The notes beneath the pieces are model-generated. The model searched no databases. It was not told the DNA's origin and saw only the letters and a program-made list of their open reading frames with translations. 15,637 bases of DNA from Pseudomonadota bacterium (GTDB lineage Bacteria > Desulfobacterota > Syntrophia > Syntrophales > JADFWA01): assembly GCA_030596145.1 (NCBI GenBank), contig JAUVKS010000015.1:1-15637 (forward strand). The letters are read 5' to 3'. The translations under genes and the position numbers were made by a program. Shown here piece after piece: positions 1-7,012 of the stretch. Position 1 is the stretch's first letter. Every line of letters begins with the position of its first letter.

Positions 1-504
1 AAAGTTATCGGTAACATACCATACAATATCTCGTCACAGATATTGTTCCGCCTGATTGAATTCAGGGATAATATTTCATCAATGGTCCTGATGTTCCAAA
101 AAGAGGTTGCTGAAAGGATAATGGCACCTCCGGGAACAAAGAAGTACGGCATACTGTCGGTCATTGTTTCAATGTATACAAAACCATCACTGGAAATGAC
201 AGTACCGGCCAGTTGCTTTTACCCAAAACCAAATGTTGATTCCTCCATACTGAAGATGACTGTTCGGGAAAGACCCTTGTTTGACATAAAGGATGCTGAT
301 TTTTTTCTGAAGGTGGTAAAGATCGCATTTTCGAAAAGGAGAAAGACTCTCCTGAATAATCTGAAAGGTACAGATTTATGGAGATCATGCAAAAAGGATA
401 TTGCAGGGATCCTTCAACTTCTTGAAATAGACAGCAATAGAAGGGGTGAAACTCTGACGGTAGAGGAGTTCGGTAAATTGAGCAACGCCCTTCTTTCGGC
501 ATAA
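1..504 (+). CDS. rsmA: 16S rRNA dimethyladenosine transferase RsmA (KsgA), 3' part
   Basis: The open frame runs from the first base of the window to the TAA at 502-504, so the 5' part lies outside; 167 codons are visible. The enzyme uses SAM to dimethylate two adjacent adenosines in the 3'-terminal helix of 16S rRNA during small-subunit maturation. The fragment begins just before the N-I-P-Y catalytic motif IV (codons 5-8, the NLPY-type tetrad that holds the target adenine). It continues with the typical 'FQKEVAERI', 'PASCFYPKPNVDSSIL' and 'AFSKRRKTLLNNL' segments, the last being the C-terminal RNA-binding helical domain. The C-terminus looks complete. The next gene, panC, has its own promoter, so the two are probably separate transcription units. 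Identification is secure; only the N-terminal SAM-binding motifs cannot be checked here. Confidence 0.95.
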   Translation, partial: KVIGNIPYNISSQILFRLIEFRDNISSMVLMFQKEVAERIMAPPGTKKYGILSVIVSMYTKPSLEMTVPASCFYPKPNVDSSILKMTVRERPLFDIKDADFFLKVVKIAFSKRRKTLLNNLKGTDLWRSCKKDIAGILQLLEIDSNRRGETLTVEEFGKLSNALLSA

Positions 505-509
505 ATCTC

Positions 510-538
510 TTGACAAATACAGGTTCTTTTGTTAGAAG
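510..538 (+). promoter_or_regulatory. sigma-70-type promoter of panCD
   Basis: A perfect -35 box TTGACA (510-515) is followed after 17 bases by TAGAAG (533-538), which matches four of six positions of the -10 consensus. It starts six bases after the rsmA stop codon. A start site would fall near 545, which would put the first transcribed bases at the 5' edge of the predicted panC leader structure. This is a sequence match only. Confidence 0.55.
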
Positions 539-544
539 GTCGGC

Positions 545-650
545 AACCTATTTAACCGCTTGGATCCAGTTTCGGACTGAGACGGAAGGTAAAGAATTTG
601 TTTGTGAATCGAATCTTAAGCCTCCCGTCTTGCGCGGTGGGCTTTTTTTG
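545..650 (+). promoter_or_regulatory. Structured panC leader, candidate pan RNA motif (riboswitch-like)
   Basis: The panC leader holds a foldable element at 546-590. ACCT (546-549) can pair with AGGT (587-590) and CCG (556-558) with CGG (583-585). Inside lies a hairpin, CCAGT (566-570) against ACTG(A)G (576-581), with A580 bulged and A582 possibly unpaired. The 3' side, 581-589, is also complementary at eight of nine positions to 621-629, the 5' arm of the terminator below. The two folds are mutually exclusive, as in a transcription attenuator: aptamer folded, terminator forms; aptamer open, antiterminator forms. Known: the 'pan' RNA motif, a stem with two bulged adenosines, occurs upstream of panB, panC and panD in deltaproteobacteria, Firmicutes and Chloroflexi, and its ligand has not been established to my knowledge. 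Assignment to that motif is by location, bulged adenosines and architecture, not by covariance search. Confidence 0.6.
618..649 (+). terminator. Intrinsic terminator in the panC leader (attenuator)
   Basis: AAGCCTCCCG (618-627) pairs with CGGTGGGCTT (635-644) through one G-T wobble and one C/T mismatch, with a 7-base loop, and the stem runs into seven consecutive Ts (643-649). It lies 21 bases before the panC start codon, between promoter and gene. It therefore makes sense as an attenuator rather than as the rsmA terminator alone. Confidence 0.7.
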
Positions 651-670
651 TGGGGTTTTAAGGTCTCACT

Positions 671-1528
671 ATGAAGATTATTAAATCAGTAAAGGAAATG
701 CAGGAATTCTCGGAATCCCTGAGAAACAGTGGAAAGAAAATTGCCTTCGTCCCCACCATGGGTTACTTCCACCGCGGTCATTTAAGCCTCATGGAAGAAG
801 GAAAAAAGCTGGGAGACTGTCTTGTCATAAGTATCTACGTGAACCCTACCCAATTTGGCCCCGAGGAGGATTTGGAGAAATACCCAAAAGACTTTGAAAG
901 AGACAGAAAGCTTTCCGAAGATGTCGGAGTAGATGTTATTTTGTATCCTCCGAATAGTGAAATGTACCCGGAACATTACCAGACATTTATTGATGTGGAG
1001 GGAGTAACCAATAATCTGTGCGGTCTGTCGAGGCCTGGACATTTCAGAGGCGTTACAACAATCTGTGCAAAACTCTTCAATATCGTCAAGCCTCATGTGA
1101 CAGTCTTCGGTAAAAAAGATTTCCAGCAGCTTGCTGCGATAAAAAGGATGGTAATAGACCTCAATATGGATCTTGAGGTTGTAGGAATACCCACGGTGAG
1201 GGAAGCGGATGGTCTTGCCATGAGTTCGAGAAATATCTATCTGAAAGAGGTAGAAAGAGAATCTGCCCTCAGTTTGAGCCGTTCTCTGAAGCTTGCAAAG
1301 GAACTCTATGAAAACGGGGAAAGGAATGCGGGCAAAATAATAGACGAGGCCAAAAAATTCATTGAGGGATATCCTCACACAAAGATAGATTACGTAAATA
1401 TCTGTGATACTATCACAATGGAAGACACAGAATATCTTGAAAGCGAAACCGTTATAGCACTGGCGGTGCGGGTAGGTAAAGCAAGACTTATAGACAACTA
1501 TGTGTTCGGGGAACCTCTGGACATATAG
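671..1528 (+). CDS. panC: Pantothenate synthetase (pantoate--beta-alanine ligase)
   Basis: The 285-residue cytosolic enzyme condenses pantoate with beta-alanine using ATP, via a pantoyl-adenylate intermediate, to give pantothenate, the precursor of coenzyme A. Length is normal for the family. Visible signatures: PTMG at residues 28-31 followed by HRGH at 34-37 (the HxGH nucleotidyltransferase motif); 'YVNPTQFGPEEDLEKYP'; the 'GLSRPGHFRGVTT' pantoate-binding segment; 'VFGKKDFQQL' (the KMSKS-like ATP loop region); and 'VREADGLAMSSRN'. The ATG at 671 follows the leader by 21 bases with only a modest purine-rich AAGG (659-663 region) upstream. It is the first gene after the attenuator and is followed 37 bases later by panD, which supplies its beta-alanine substrate. 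Nothing looks broken or foreign. Confidence 0.97.
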   Translation: MKIIKSVKEMQEFSESLRNSGKKIAFVPTMGYFHRGHLSLMEEGKKLGDCLVISIYVNPTQFGPEEDLEKYPKDFERDRKLSEDVGVDVILYPPNSEMYPEHYQTFIDVEGVTNNLCGLSRPGHFRGVTTICAKLFNIVKPHVTVFGKKDFQQLAAIKRMVIDLNMDLEVVGIPTVREADGLAMSSRNIYLKEVERESALSLSRSLKLAKELYENGERNAGKIIDEAKKFIEGYPHTKIDYVNICDTITMEDTEYLESETVIALAVRVGKARLIDNYVFGEPLDI

Positions 1529-1565
1529 ATAAGATAAGGGCTAAAGACAAAGGAAGGTAAACAAC

Positions 1566-1916
1566 ATGCAAAGATTCGTTTTGAAATCAAAAATCCACAG
1601 GGCAACCGTAACCGATGCCGACCTCGGTTATGAGGGAAGTATTACGATCGATGAAGGACTTCTGAATGCTACGGATATCCTGCCGTATGAAAAAGTGGAG
1701 ATATATAATGTGTCGAATGGTGAAAGATTTTCAACCTATGCCATAAAAGGCAAAGAAGGTTCCGGTGAGATATGCATCAATGGAGCAGCAGCCAGAAAGT
1801 GCTCCAGAGGTGACATAATCATCATAGCAAGCTATGTCATTGTGGATGATGCCGCCGCAAAAGACTGGTCTCCCAAATGTATATACCCGGACGAAAATAA
1901 CAAGATTAAGGGTTAG
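1566..1916 (+). CDS. panD: Aspartate 1-decarboxylase proenzyme
   Basis: The 116-residue pyruvoyl enzyme decarboxylates L-aspartate to beta-alanine, the second substrate of PanC. The self-cleavage site is visible as Gly24-Ser25 (in 'YEGSITID'), at the same numbering as in the E. coli enzyme; Ser25 becomes the pyruvoyl group. Other conserved positions match too: Arg54, Tyr58 (the proton donor) and Asn72 in 'INGAAA'. The N-terminal '[20 protein letters not shown]' is typical. A strong Shine-Dalgarno AAGGAAGGT (1550-1558) sits before the ATG. It is second in the panC-panD operon, presumably under the same leader control, and is followed by an intrinsic terminator. Maturation in some bacteria needs PanZ, which is not seen here; many lineages self-process. 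Confidence 0.97.
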   Translation: MQRFVLKSKIHRATVTDADLGYEGSITIDEGLLNATDILPYEKVEIYNVSNGERFSTYAIKGKEGSGEICINGAAARKCSRGDIIIIASYVIVDDAAAKDWSPKCIYPDENNKIKG

Positions 1917-2008
1917 GGTGGCATGGATCAGCCTGAGGCGGATTTGTCCGTGTGGATCAGAATTCGACAAACGACATCCTATTCTCAGATTAGGATAATA
2001 ACTACTAC

Positions 2009-2043
2009 AAAAGGGGTGGGTGCACATGCACTTTACCCCTTTT
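2009..2043 (+). terminator. Terminator of the panC-panD operon
   Basis: AAAAGGGGT (2009-2017) is perfectly complementary to ACCCCTTTT (2035-2043), giving a 9-bp outer stem. GTGCA/TGCAC (2020-2024, 2027-2031) can extend the hairpin inside. The A-run and T-run at the ends could make it work in both directions. It lies 93 bases after panD. Most of the rest of 1917-2182 shows no gene: a 75-codon frame there lacks a ribosome site and has no recognisable family features. Confidence 0.7.
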
Positions 2044-2058
2044 CCCTTATAAAAACTG

Positions 2059-2087
2059 TTGAAAAGCCTAAACCTTTCTGCTATCTA
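2059..2087 (+). promoter_or_regulatory. Possible promoter of the DUF502 gene
   Basis: TTGAAA (2059-2064) is followed after 17 bases by TATCTA (2082-2087). The first box matches five of six consensus positions, the second only three. It lies just after the panCD terminator and about 95 bases before the next start codon. Such matches arise often by chance in AT-rich spacers. Confidence 0.3.
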
Positions 2088-2182
2088 TCACAAGCTATTT
2101 TAACCACAGACCATTTTGGGCAGTCCCGTGTAAACATAAGCAGCAAGTAACAGATTACAGTTCAATTAATCGGCATTAGACA

Positions 2183-2806
2183 ATGAAAAAGAAAATTAAA
2201 AACACATTCTTGGCTGGCATTGCCGTTATCATCCCGATAGGATTAACAGTTTATATCCTTTTTGGCATGATAAATCTAATGGATAAGATTCTGAAGATTA
2301 TTCCCCCCAGATTTCAACCTGATGAATTGCTTTCCTTCCATATACCGGGACTCGGCGTAATATTTACATTGATACTGATTTTCGTTATCGGCCTTATTAC
2401 CAAAAGTTACCTCGGAAATAAACTTGTCAACTTAGGTGAATGGTTTGTCAATAAGATACCTTTTGTAAGAGGTGTTTATCAGGCAATCAAACAGCTTGTT
2501 GACACCATATTCAGTGACAAGTCACAGAGTTTTAAGAAGGTGGTTATTGTAGAGTATCCCCGTAAGGGGATGTACGTTATCGCTTTTGTGACAGGTAAAG
2601 CGAAGGGAGAGGTTCAAACGAAGACGGCAAAGAACTGTATAAATCTCTTTGTCCCCACTACACCCAACCCGACATCCGGCTTTTATATAATGGTGCCTGA
2701 AGATGATGTAATAAGCATGGATATGACTGTGGAAGAGGCCTTTAAACTCGTCATCTCGGGTGGTATAGTTGCCCCTCAGGAACACCCGGAAAGTAGCCAA
2801 AAATGA
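2183..2806 (+). CDS. DUF502 family inner-membrane protein
   Basis: A 207-residue protein recognisable as the DUF502 family of bacterial membrane proteins of unknown molecular function. A basic start (MKKKIKN) leads into a first membrane helix (about residues 8-30), a short periplasmic or loop stretch containing 'IPGLG', and a second helix (about 54-75, 'GVIFTLILIFVIGLI'). The remainder is a soluble domain with the family hallmarks 'IPFVRGVYQAIKQL', 'VVIVEYPRKGMYVIAFVTG', 'LFVPTTPNPTSGF' and 'MTVEEAFKLVISGG'. It probably stands alone: a terminator lies before it and about 100 bases separate it from metK. No clear Shine-Dalgarno precedes the ATG at 2183, but the hydrophobic N-terminus supports this start. 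No function should be inferred beyond membrane association. Confidence 0.88.
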   Translation: MKKKIKNTFLAGIAVIIPIGLTVYILFGMINLMDKILKIIPPRFQPDELLSFHIPGLGVIFTLILIFVIGLITKSYLGNKLVNLGEWFVNKIPFVRGVYQAIKQLVDTIFSDKSQSFKKVVIVEYPRKGMYVIAFVTGKAKGEVQTKTAKNCINLFVPTTPNPTSGFYIMVPEDDVISMDMTVEEAFKLVISGGIVAPQEHPESSQK

Positions 2807-2907
2807 AAAGTGTTTGAGATTTGAAGTGACTTGAAATACAAACTGCGATAACTGCAGCACTCAAATTTTTTATGTTTCTAAAAACCAAGCTATAAAGGAG
2901 AAGTGAT

Positions 2908-4107
2908 ATGCATATTACGGCTGAAAGTATTAAGATAGGACACCCCGATTTAGTGGCTGATGCTATTGCGGCGGATATCATAGCCGATATTCTGGATGAA
3001 GAACGCAAAGTCGGAATGGACATAAACTCAATGCCCCATTGCGGCATTGAGGTGTTTTTAGGAAAGGGCTTTTGCATAGTAGGCGGTGAGGTAGCCACAA
3101 GGATTTACGTCGACATAGAAAAATCTGTCCGTGAGACAGTGGTGGGACTGGGTTACAACGATTCCGCATTAGGACTCAATGGAAGCGCCATGGGAATCTT
3201 TAATGCCATTATTCCACAATCTCCCGATATCAATATCGGTACCAGGGCTGACCTTGGCAAACATAAAGAGATTGGCGCCGGAGACCAGGGTATTATGTAC
3301 GGATTTGCCGTCAATGAGACTCCCGAATTGCTACCGCTCACCTATGTTCTGGTGAACAAGATGATGAGGGCATTTGAAAATTGTGAAAACCCTGTGTTTG
3401 CACCGGATGGCAAGGGTCAGGTAACTGTAAACTATGGTGACGACGGTGTGCCCAAACGAGTTTCAAAGGTTCTCATGTCCAACGCCATCGATTATCGCCA
3501 GGTTCCGGACAGTTTTAAAGGCAGCATAGAGGCACAGGCCAAAGAAATTGCCTTCAACAGTCTCGGTGAATGGGTGGATGACGACACAGAATTCCTGTTC
3601 AATCCCACGGGTGAATGGCAGGCGGTAAATTCCTGCAGTGCGGCGGATTCAGGGGTTACGGGCCGCAAGCTTGTTGTTCAGTTCTACGGAGGATATCCCG
3701 GTGCACAGTTGGGTGGCGGTTCGGTAGTCAATAAATCACCGGAAAAGGTAGACTGTTCCGCAGCGTTTGGCGCCCGCCATGCCGCCAAAAATATTGTGGC
3801 GGCTGGCTTGGCTACCAAGTGCTCGGTACAACTGGCCTATGCCATAGGTGTCGCAAGGCCTATGTCTATTTATGTCGATACCTTTGGAACGGGGATTATC
3901 CCCGATAGGAAGATTGACGAATTTGTAGGAAATGTTTTTGATTTAACTCCCGGAGGAATGATTAATCAATTTGATCTCCTCAACGGAGATGTTTACAGGA
4001 AATTGCCCACAACTTTATTTATGGATGATTATCTCTGGGAAAAAACGGATAAGATAGATGAAGTAAAACAAGCAGCAGGCATTGAGTATCTTATAGTTCA
4101 TAGCTGA
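2908..4107 (+). CDS. metK: S-adenosylmethionine synthetase, divergent type
   Basis: The 399-residue enzyme should form SAM from methionine and ATP. Motifs: ESIKIGHPD (6-14; catalytic His12, metal-binding Asp14), GGE (59-61), SPDIN (105-109), GAGDQG (123-128), Lys169, NPTG (232-235), TGRK (251-254), a glycine-rich loop GGGSVVNK (269-276), Lys280/Asp282, and 'AAKNIVAAGLA'. By alignment from memory with E. coli MetK, the residues matching His14, Lys165, Arg244, Lys245, Lys265, Lys269 and Asp271 are all kept. Several near-invariant neighbours differ: HPDK is HPDL, NPTGRF is NPTGEW, VDTYGG is VQFYGG, GGGAFSGKD is GGGSVVNKS and KVDRS is KVDCS. It is therefore a distinct subfamily, likely active. 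A strong AAAGGAG (2894-2900) precedes the ATG. The SAH hydrolase gene follows. The 100-base leader shows only a weak TTTGAG/CTCAAA pairing before a T-run (2866-2871). Confidence 0.9.
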   Translation: MHITAESIKIGHPDLVADAIAADIIADILDEERKVGMDINSMPHCGIEVFLGKGFCIVGGEVATRIYVDIEKSVRETVVGLGYNDSALGLNGSAMGIFNAIIPQSPDINIGTRADLGKHKEIGAGDQGIMYGFAVNETPELLPLTYVLVNKMMRAFENCENPVFAPDGKGQVTVNYGDDGVPKRVSKVLMSNAIDYRQVPDSFKGSIEAQAKEIAFNSLGEWVDDDTEFLFNPTGEWQAVNSCSAADSGVTGRKLVVQFYGGYPGAQLGGGSVVNKSPEKVDCSAAFGARHAAKNIVAAGLATKCSVQLAYAIGVARPMSIYVDTFGTGIIPDRKIDEFVGNVFDLTPGGMINQFDLLNGDVYRKLPTTLFMDDYLWEKTDKIDEVKQAAGIEYLIVHS

Positions 4108-4115
4108 AATATTAT

Positions 4116-4150
4116 GGTGGTCGATTCAGAAGACCCCCCCAATGTTTTTT
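4116..4150 (+). terminator. Terminator-like hairpin between metK and the SAH hydrolase gene
   Basis: GGTGGTC (4116-4122) pairs with GACCCCC (4132-4138) with one internal T/C mismatch and a 9-base loop. Seven bases later comes a run of six Ts (4145-4150). It starts nine bases after the metK stop. It could end metK transcription, or act as a partial terminator that sets unequal expression of the two genes. Confidence 0.5.
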
Positions 4151-4160
4151 AATAACATAA

Positions 4161-5435
<1,275 letters not shown>

Positions 5436-5452
5436 CAATTTTTGCCATTCTC

Positions 5453-5580
5453 AATGTCGATGCATTCGTGAAAAATCGGAAAAACACTCTGTTGTCATTC
5501 TGAGTCCACTCGCTCTGCTCAGGGCTTCGGTTAACTCCTCAGAATGACACTGTGTGGACTTTTTACGAGACCATCAATGT
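5453..5580. repeat. MITE-like palindromic element with possible 5-bp target duplication
   Basis: The core is a perfect 12-bp inverted repeat, TGTCATTCTGAG (5493-5504) and CTCAGAATGACA (5538-5549), around a 33-base loop. Outside it, GATG-N3-TCGT-N-AAAA-N-TC (5459-5476) is mirrored by GA-N-TTTT-N-ACGA-N3-CATC (5558-5575), giving imperfect outer arms. The pentamer AATGT lies directly on both sides (5453-5457 and 5576-5580), like a target-site duplication around a 118-bp insert. It lies in the convergent gap between the SAH hydrolase gene and the nucleotidyltransferase gene, and could also act as a bidirectional terminator. No transposase is present. No gene is seen in 5436-5631. Confidence 0.55.
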
Positions 5581-5631
5581 TATCTTACCTCTCCTTGAAT
5601 ATAGGAGAAAATAGCCAATAAGCCAGCTCGG

Positions 5632-6189
5632 TTACGATGTATAAATCTCCCGCAATCGCTTCAGGACACCCCATTTTCTCAGAAGCATATGGGTACTCGG
5701 AGGAATCAAGTGTTTCCAGGCTACTCCTGAGACAATCCTCCTGCGAATATCTGTACCGCTCAATCCCTTTTCATGGACAGGCTTTTCCCAAAGCACCTCC
5801 GTTTTCAACCCCATAGCCTTGAACTGCTCAAGTTTTCGCCTTCCCCAATCATCATATATGGTAAGGAAAAAGGTGCCGTCAATTGGCACATAGTATTTGT
5901 ACAACTCCGGAAAGTTAATGGGAAAAGGAACAATAGAATAATCGGTCGATCCTAACCCAGCCTCATGCAGCGCCTTTTGAACCATAATGTATCGCTCGTA
6001 ATAATTCAAAGGATTCGCGATAAGATAAGTACGCTGAAGATCTGCCGGGTCCTCTTTTGTAAGCGTTGGGTCCGGATTTGTAATACCCACGATAAGATGC
6101 TCACATCGAGCCTTGCCGGCTAAAAGGTACTTAAGATGATCATTATGGAGTATCTGGAAACGACCATGGATCACACCAGTTCCTACCAT
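5632..6189 (-). CDS. NadM-like HxGH nucleotidyltransferase with altered motif
   Basis: A 185-residue protein of the cytidylyl/nicotinamide-mononucleotide adenylyltransferase superfamily. The N-terminal 'GVIHGRFQILHNDH' (residues 5-18) corresponds to the GRFxPxHxGH motif, but reads H-N-D-H, with Asp in place of the Gly. Near the C-terminus SGTDIRRR (144-151) is the ISxTxxR-type motif that binds the nucleotide phosphates, as in archaeal NadM. The frame extends 25 codons upstream to 6264, overlapping the preceding gene. The ATG at 6189 is preferred because AAGGAG lies eight bases before it, and it removes the overlap. It follows the CDP-alcohol phosphatidyltransferase gene by 31 bases, so the pair is probably co-transcribed. 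Function could be NMN adenylyltransferase, or activation of a phospho-alcohol with CTP for the neighbour. The fold is confident, the substrate is not. Confidence 0.8.
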   Translation of the reverse strand: MVGTGVIHGRFQILHNDHLKYLLAGKARCEHLIVGITNPDPTLTKEDPADLQRTYLIANPLNYYERYIMVQKALHEAGLGSTDYSIVPFPINFPELYKYYVPIDGTFFLTIYDDWGRRKLEQFKAMGLKTEVLWEKPVHEKGLSGTDIRRRIVSGVAWKHLIPPSTHMLLRKWGVLKRLREIYTS

Positions 6190-6220
6190 CTTTTTTTCTC
6201 CTTTCATCCCATATAAAACA

Positions 6221-6895
6221 CTACTCACCCTGCCCCGATTCAAAATAGGACGTCCTATATGCACGGATCAGCCTCATTATCAGTACACCGTTAGGATGTA
6301 AAACCAGATAAATAAGCGCCACAAGAGGCATAGATGGCCAGATCAGTGTGCCAAGAGCACAGATAATCATCACGCTTGATCGTGTGCCTTTACTGGCTAA
6401 TGTTGGTTTCCCGAGATCAATGCCCAGGGCTTCAGCCCGTGCGCTGGAATAACTGACTCCATTGCTTCCGATAAGAGCCAAAGACGCTAAAATCAGGAGT
6501 TGCCAAAGTGGCAGATGGACAGGTAATCGAACAAGATACACGGTCATACCAATCATCATGGCACCATCAGAAAAACGGTCTAATAGGGAGTCACAAAAAG
6601 CGCCCGCGGGGCTTTGTCTACCGGTCAGTCGGGCAAACTGTCCATCCACACCATCAAGAACCTGTGACACAACAGCAATCAAACCGGCTGACCAACCCGA
6701 GCCCAACGCAAAAACCAGACCACCAAGACTTCCCAAGGTTGCGGAAAAGACAGTAATCATCCATGGGCGAAGCCATGTGAAAGGAAGCAGCTTTGGAGTG
6801 ACACGAGCAGACAGGTGACATTTGATCCACTTGAGAATAAACCGGTCAGTGGGCTTGGTTTTCCATGAGTCTGACGAGGAACGCTCACCAATCAT
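6221..6895 (-). CDS. CDP-alcohol phosphatidyltransferase family membrane protein
   Basis: An integral membrane enzyme that should transfer a phospho-alcohol from a CDP-activated donor to an alcohol acceptor in phospholipid or polar-lipid synthesis. The complete family signature D-x2-D-G-x2-A-R-x8-G-x3-D-x3-D is visible at residues 81-106 counted from the ATG; its four Asp residues bind two metal ions. Several hydrophobic helices flank it (around 47-77, 112-137, 155-190). The frame can also begin at a GTG at 6904, but AAAGG sits eight bases before the ATG at 6895, which gives 224 residues. Base composition is higher in GC than the lptG gene upstream. The following gene encodes a nucleotidyltransferase, suggesting the two act in one pathway (activation, then transfer); this is inference. 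The specific head group cannot be read from sequence. Confidence 0.88.
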   Translation of the reverse strand: MIGERSSSDSWKTKPTDRFILKWIKCHLSARVTPKLLPFTWLRPWMITVFSATLGSLGGLVFALGSGWSAGLIAVVSQVLDGVDGQFARLTGRQSPAGAFCDSLLDRFSDGAMMIGMTVYLVRLPVHLPLWQLLILASLALIGSNGVSYSSARAEALGIDLGKPTLASKGTRSSVMIICALGTLIWPSMPLVALIYLVLHPNGVLIMRLIRAYRTSYFESGQGE

Positions 6896-6929
6896 ATAGA
6901 GCACCTTTTATGTTTGAAATTTACATGAC

Positions 6930-7010
6930 TTATAATCCGAGATACGCCTTCTTAACCTCTTCGTTTGAAAGCAGGTTCTCTGCAGAATCCGCAAGTGTTA
7001 TGCTGCACTC
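6930..7010 (-). pseudogene. 3'-terminal remnant of a LivF-like ABC transporter ATPase
   Basis: Directly beyond the lptG stop, in a different frame, a stretch with no start codon reads SITLADSAENLLSN followed by EEVKKAYLGL and then TAA at 6930-6932. This resembles the extreme C-terminus of branched-chain amino-acid ABC ATPases (LivF), which end in 'ELLxNPxVxxAYLG'. LptB, a relative, normally runs on as YLGEEF, so LivF fits better. No Walker or signature motif remains; the homology ends at the lptG stop, so a deletion seems to have joined the two. It occupies most of the 117-base gap between lptG and the phosphatidyltransferase gene. About 25 residues are too few for certainty. Confidence 0.55.
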
Positions 7011-7012
7011 AA

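Noticed and set aside
570..590. CTGAGA in the panC leader, reminiscent of a TPP riboswitch
   Set aside because: The other conserved TPP blocks are absent and the gene is not thiamine-related; the segment fits the pan-type fold.
782..1378. A 198-codon minus-strand frame opposite panC
   Set aside because: Antisense to a well-conserved gene, with no recognisable protein features.
1923..2150. A 75-codon open frame between panD and the DUF502 gene
   Set aside because: No ribosome-binding site, no family pattern, and it runs straight through the panCD terminator hairpin.
2813..2871. TTTGAG/CTCAAA pairing followed by a T-run in the metK leader, as a possible SAM riboswitch or attenuator
   Set aside because: Only six pairs across a 41-base loop and none of the conserved blocks of known SAM riboswitch classes that I can recall.
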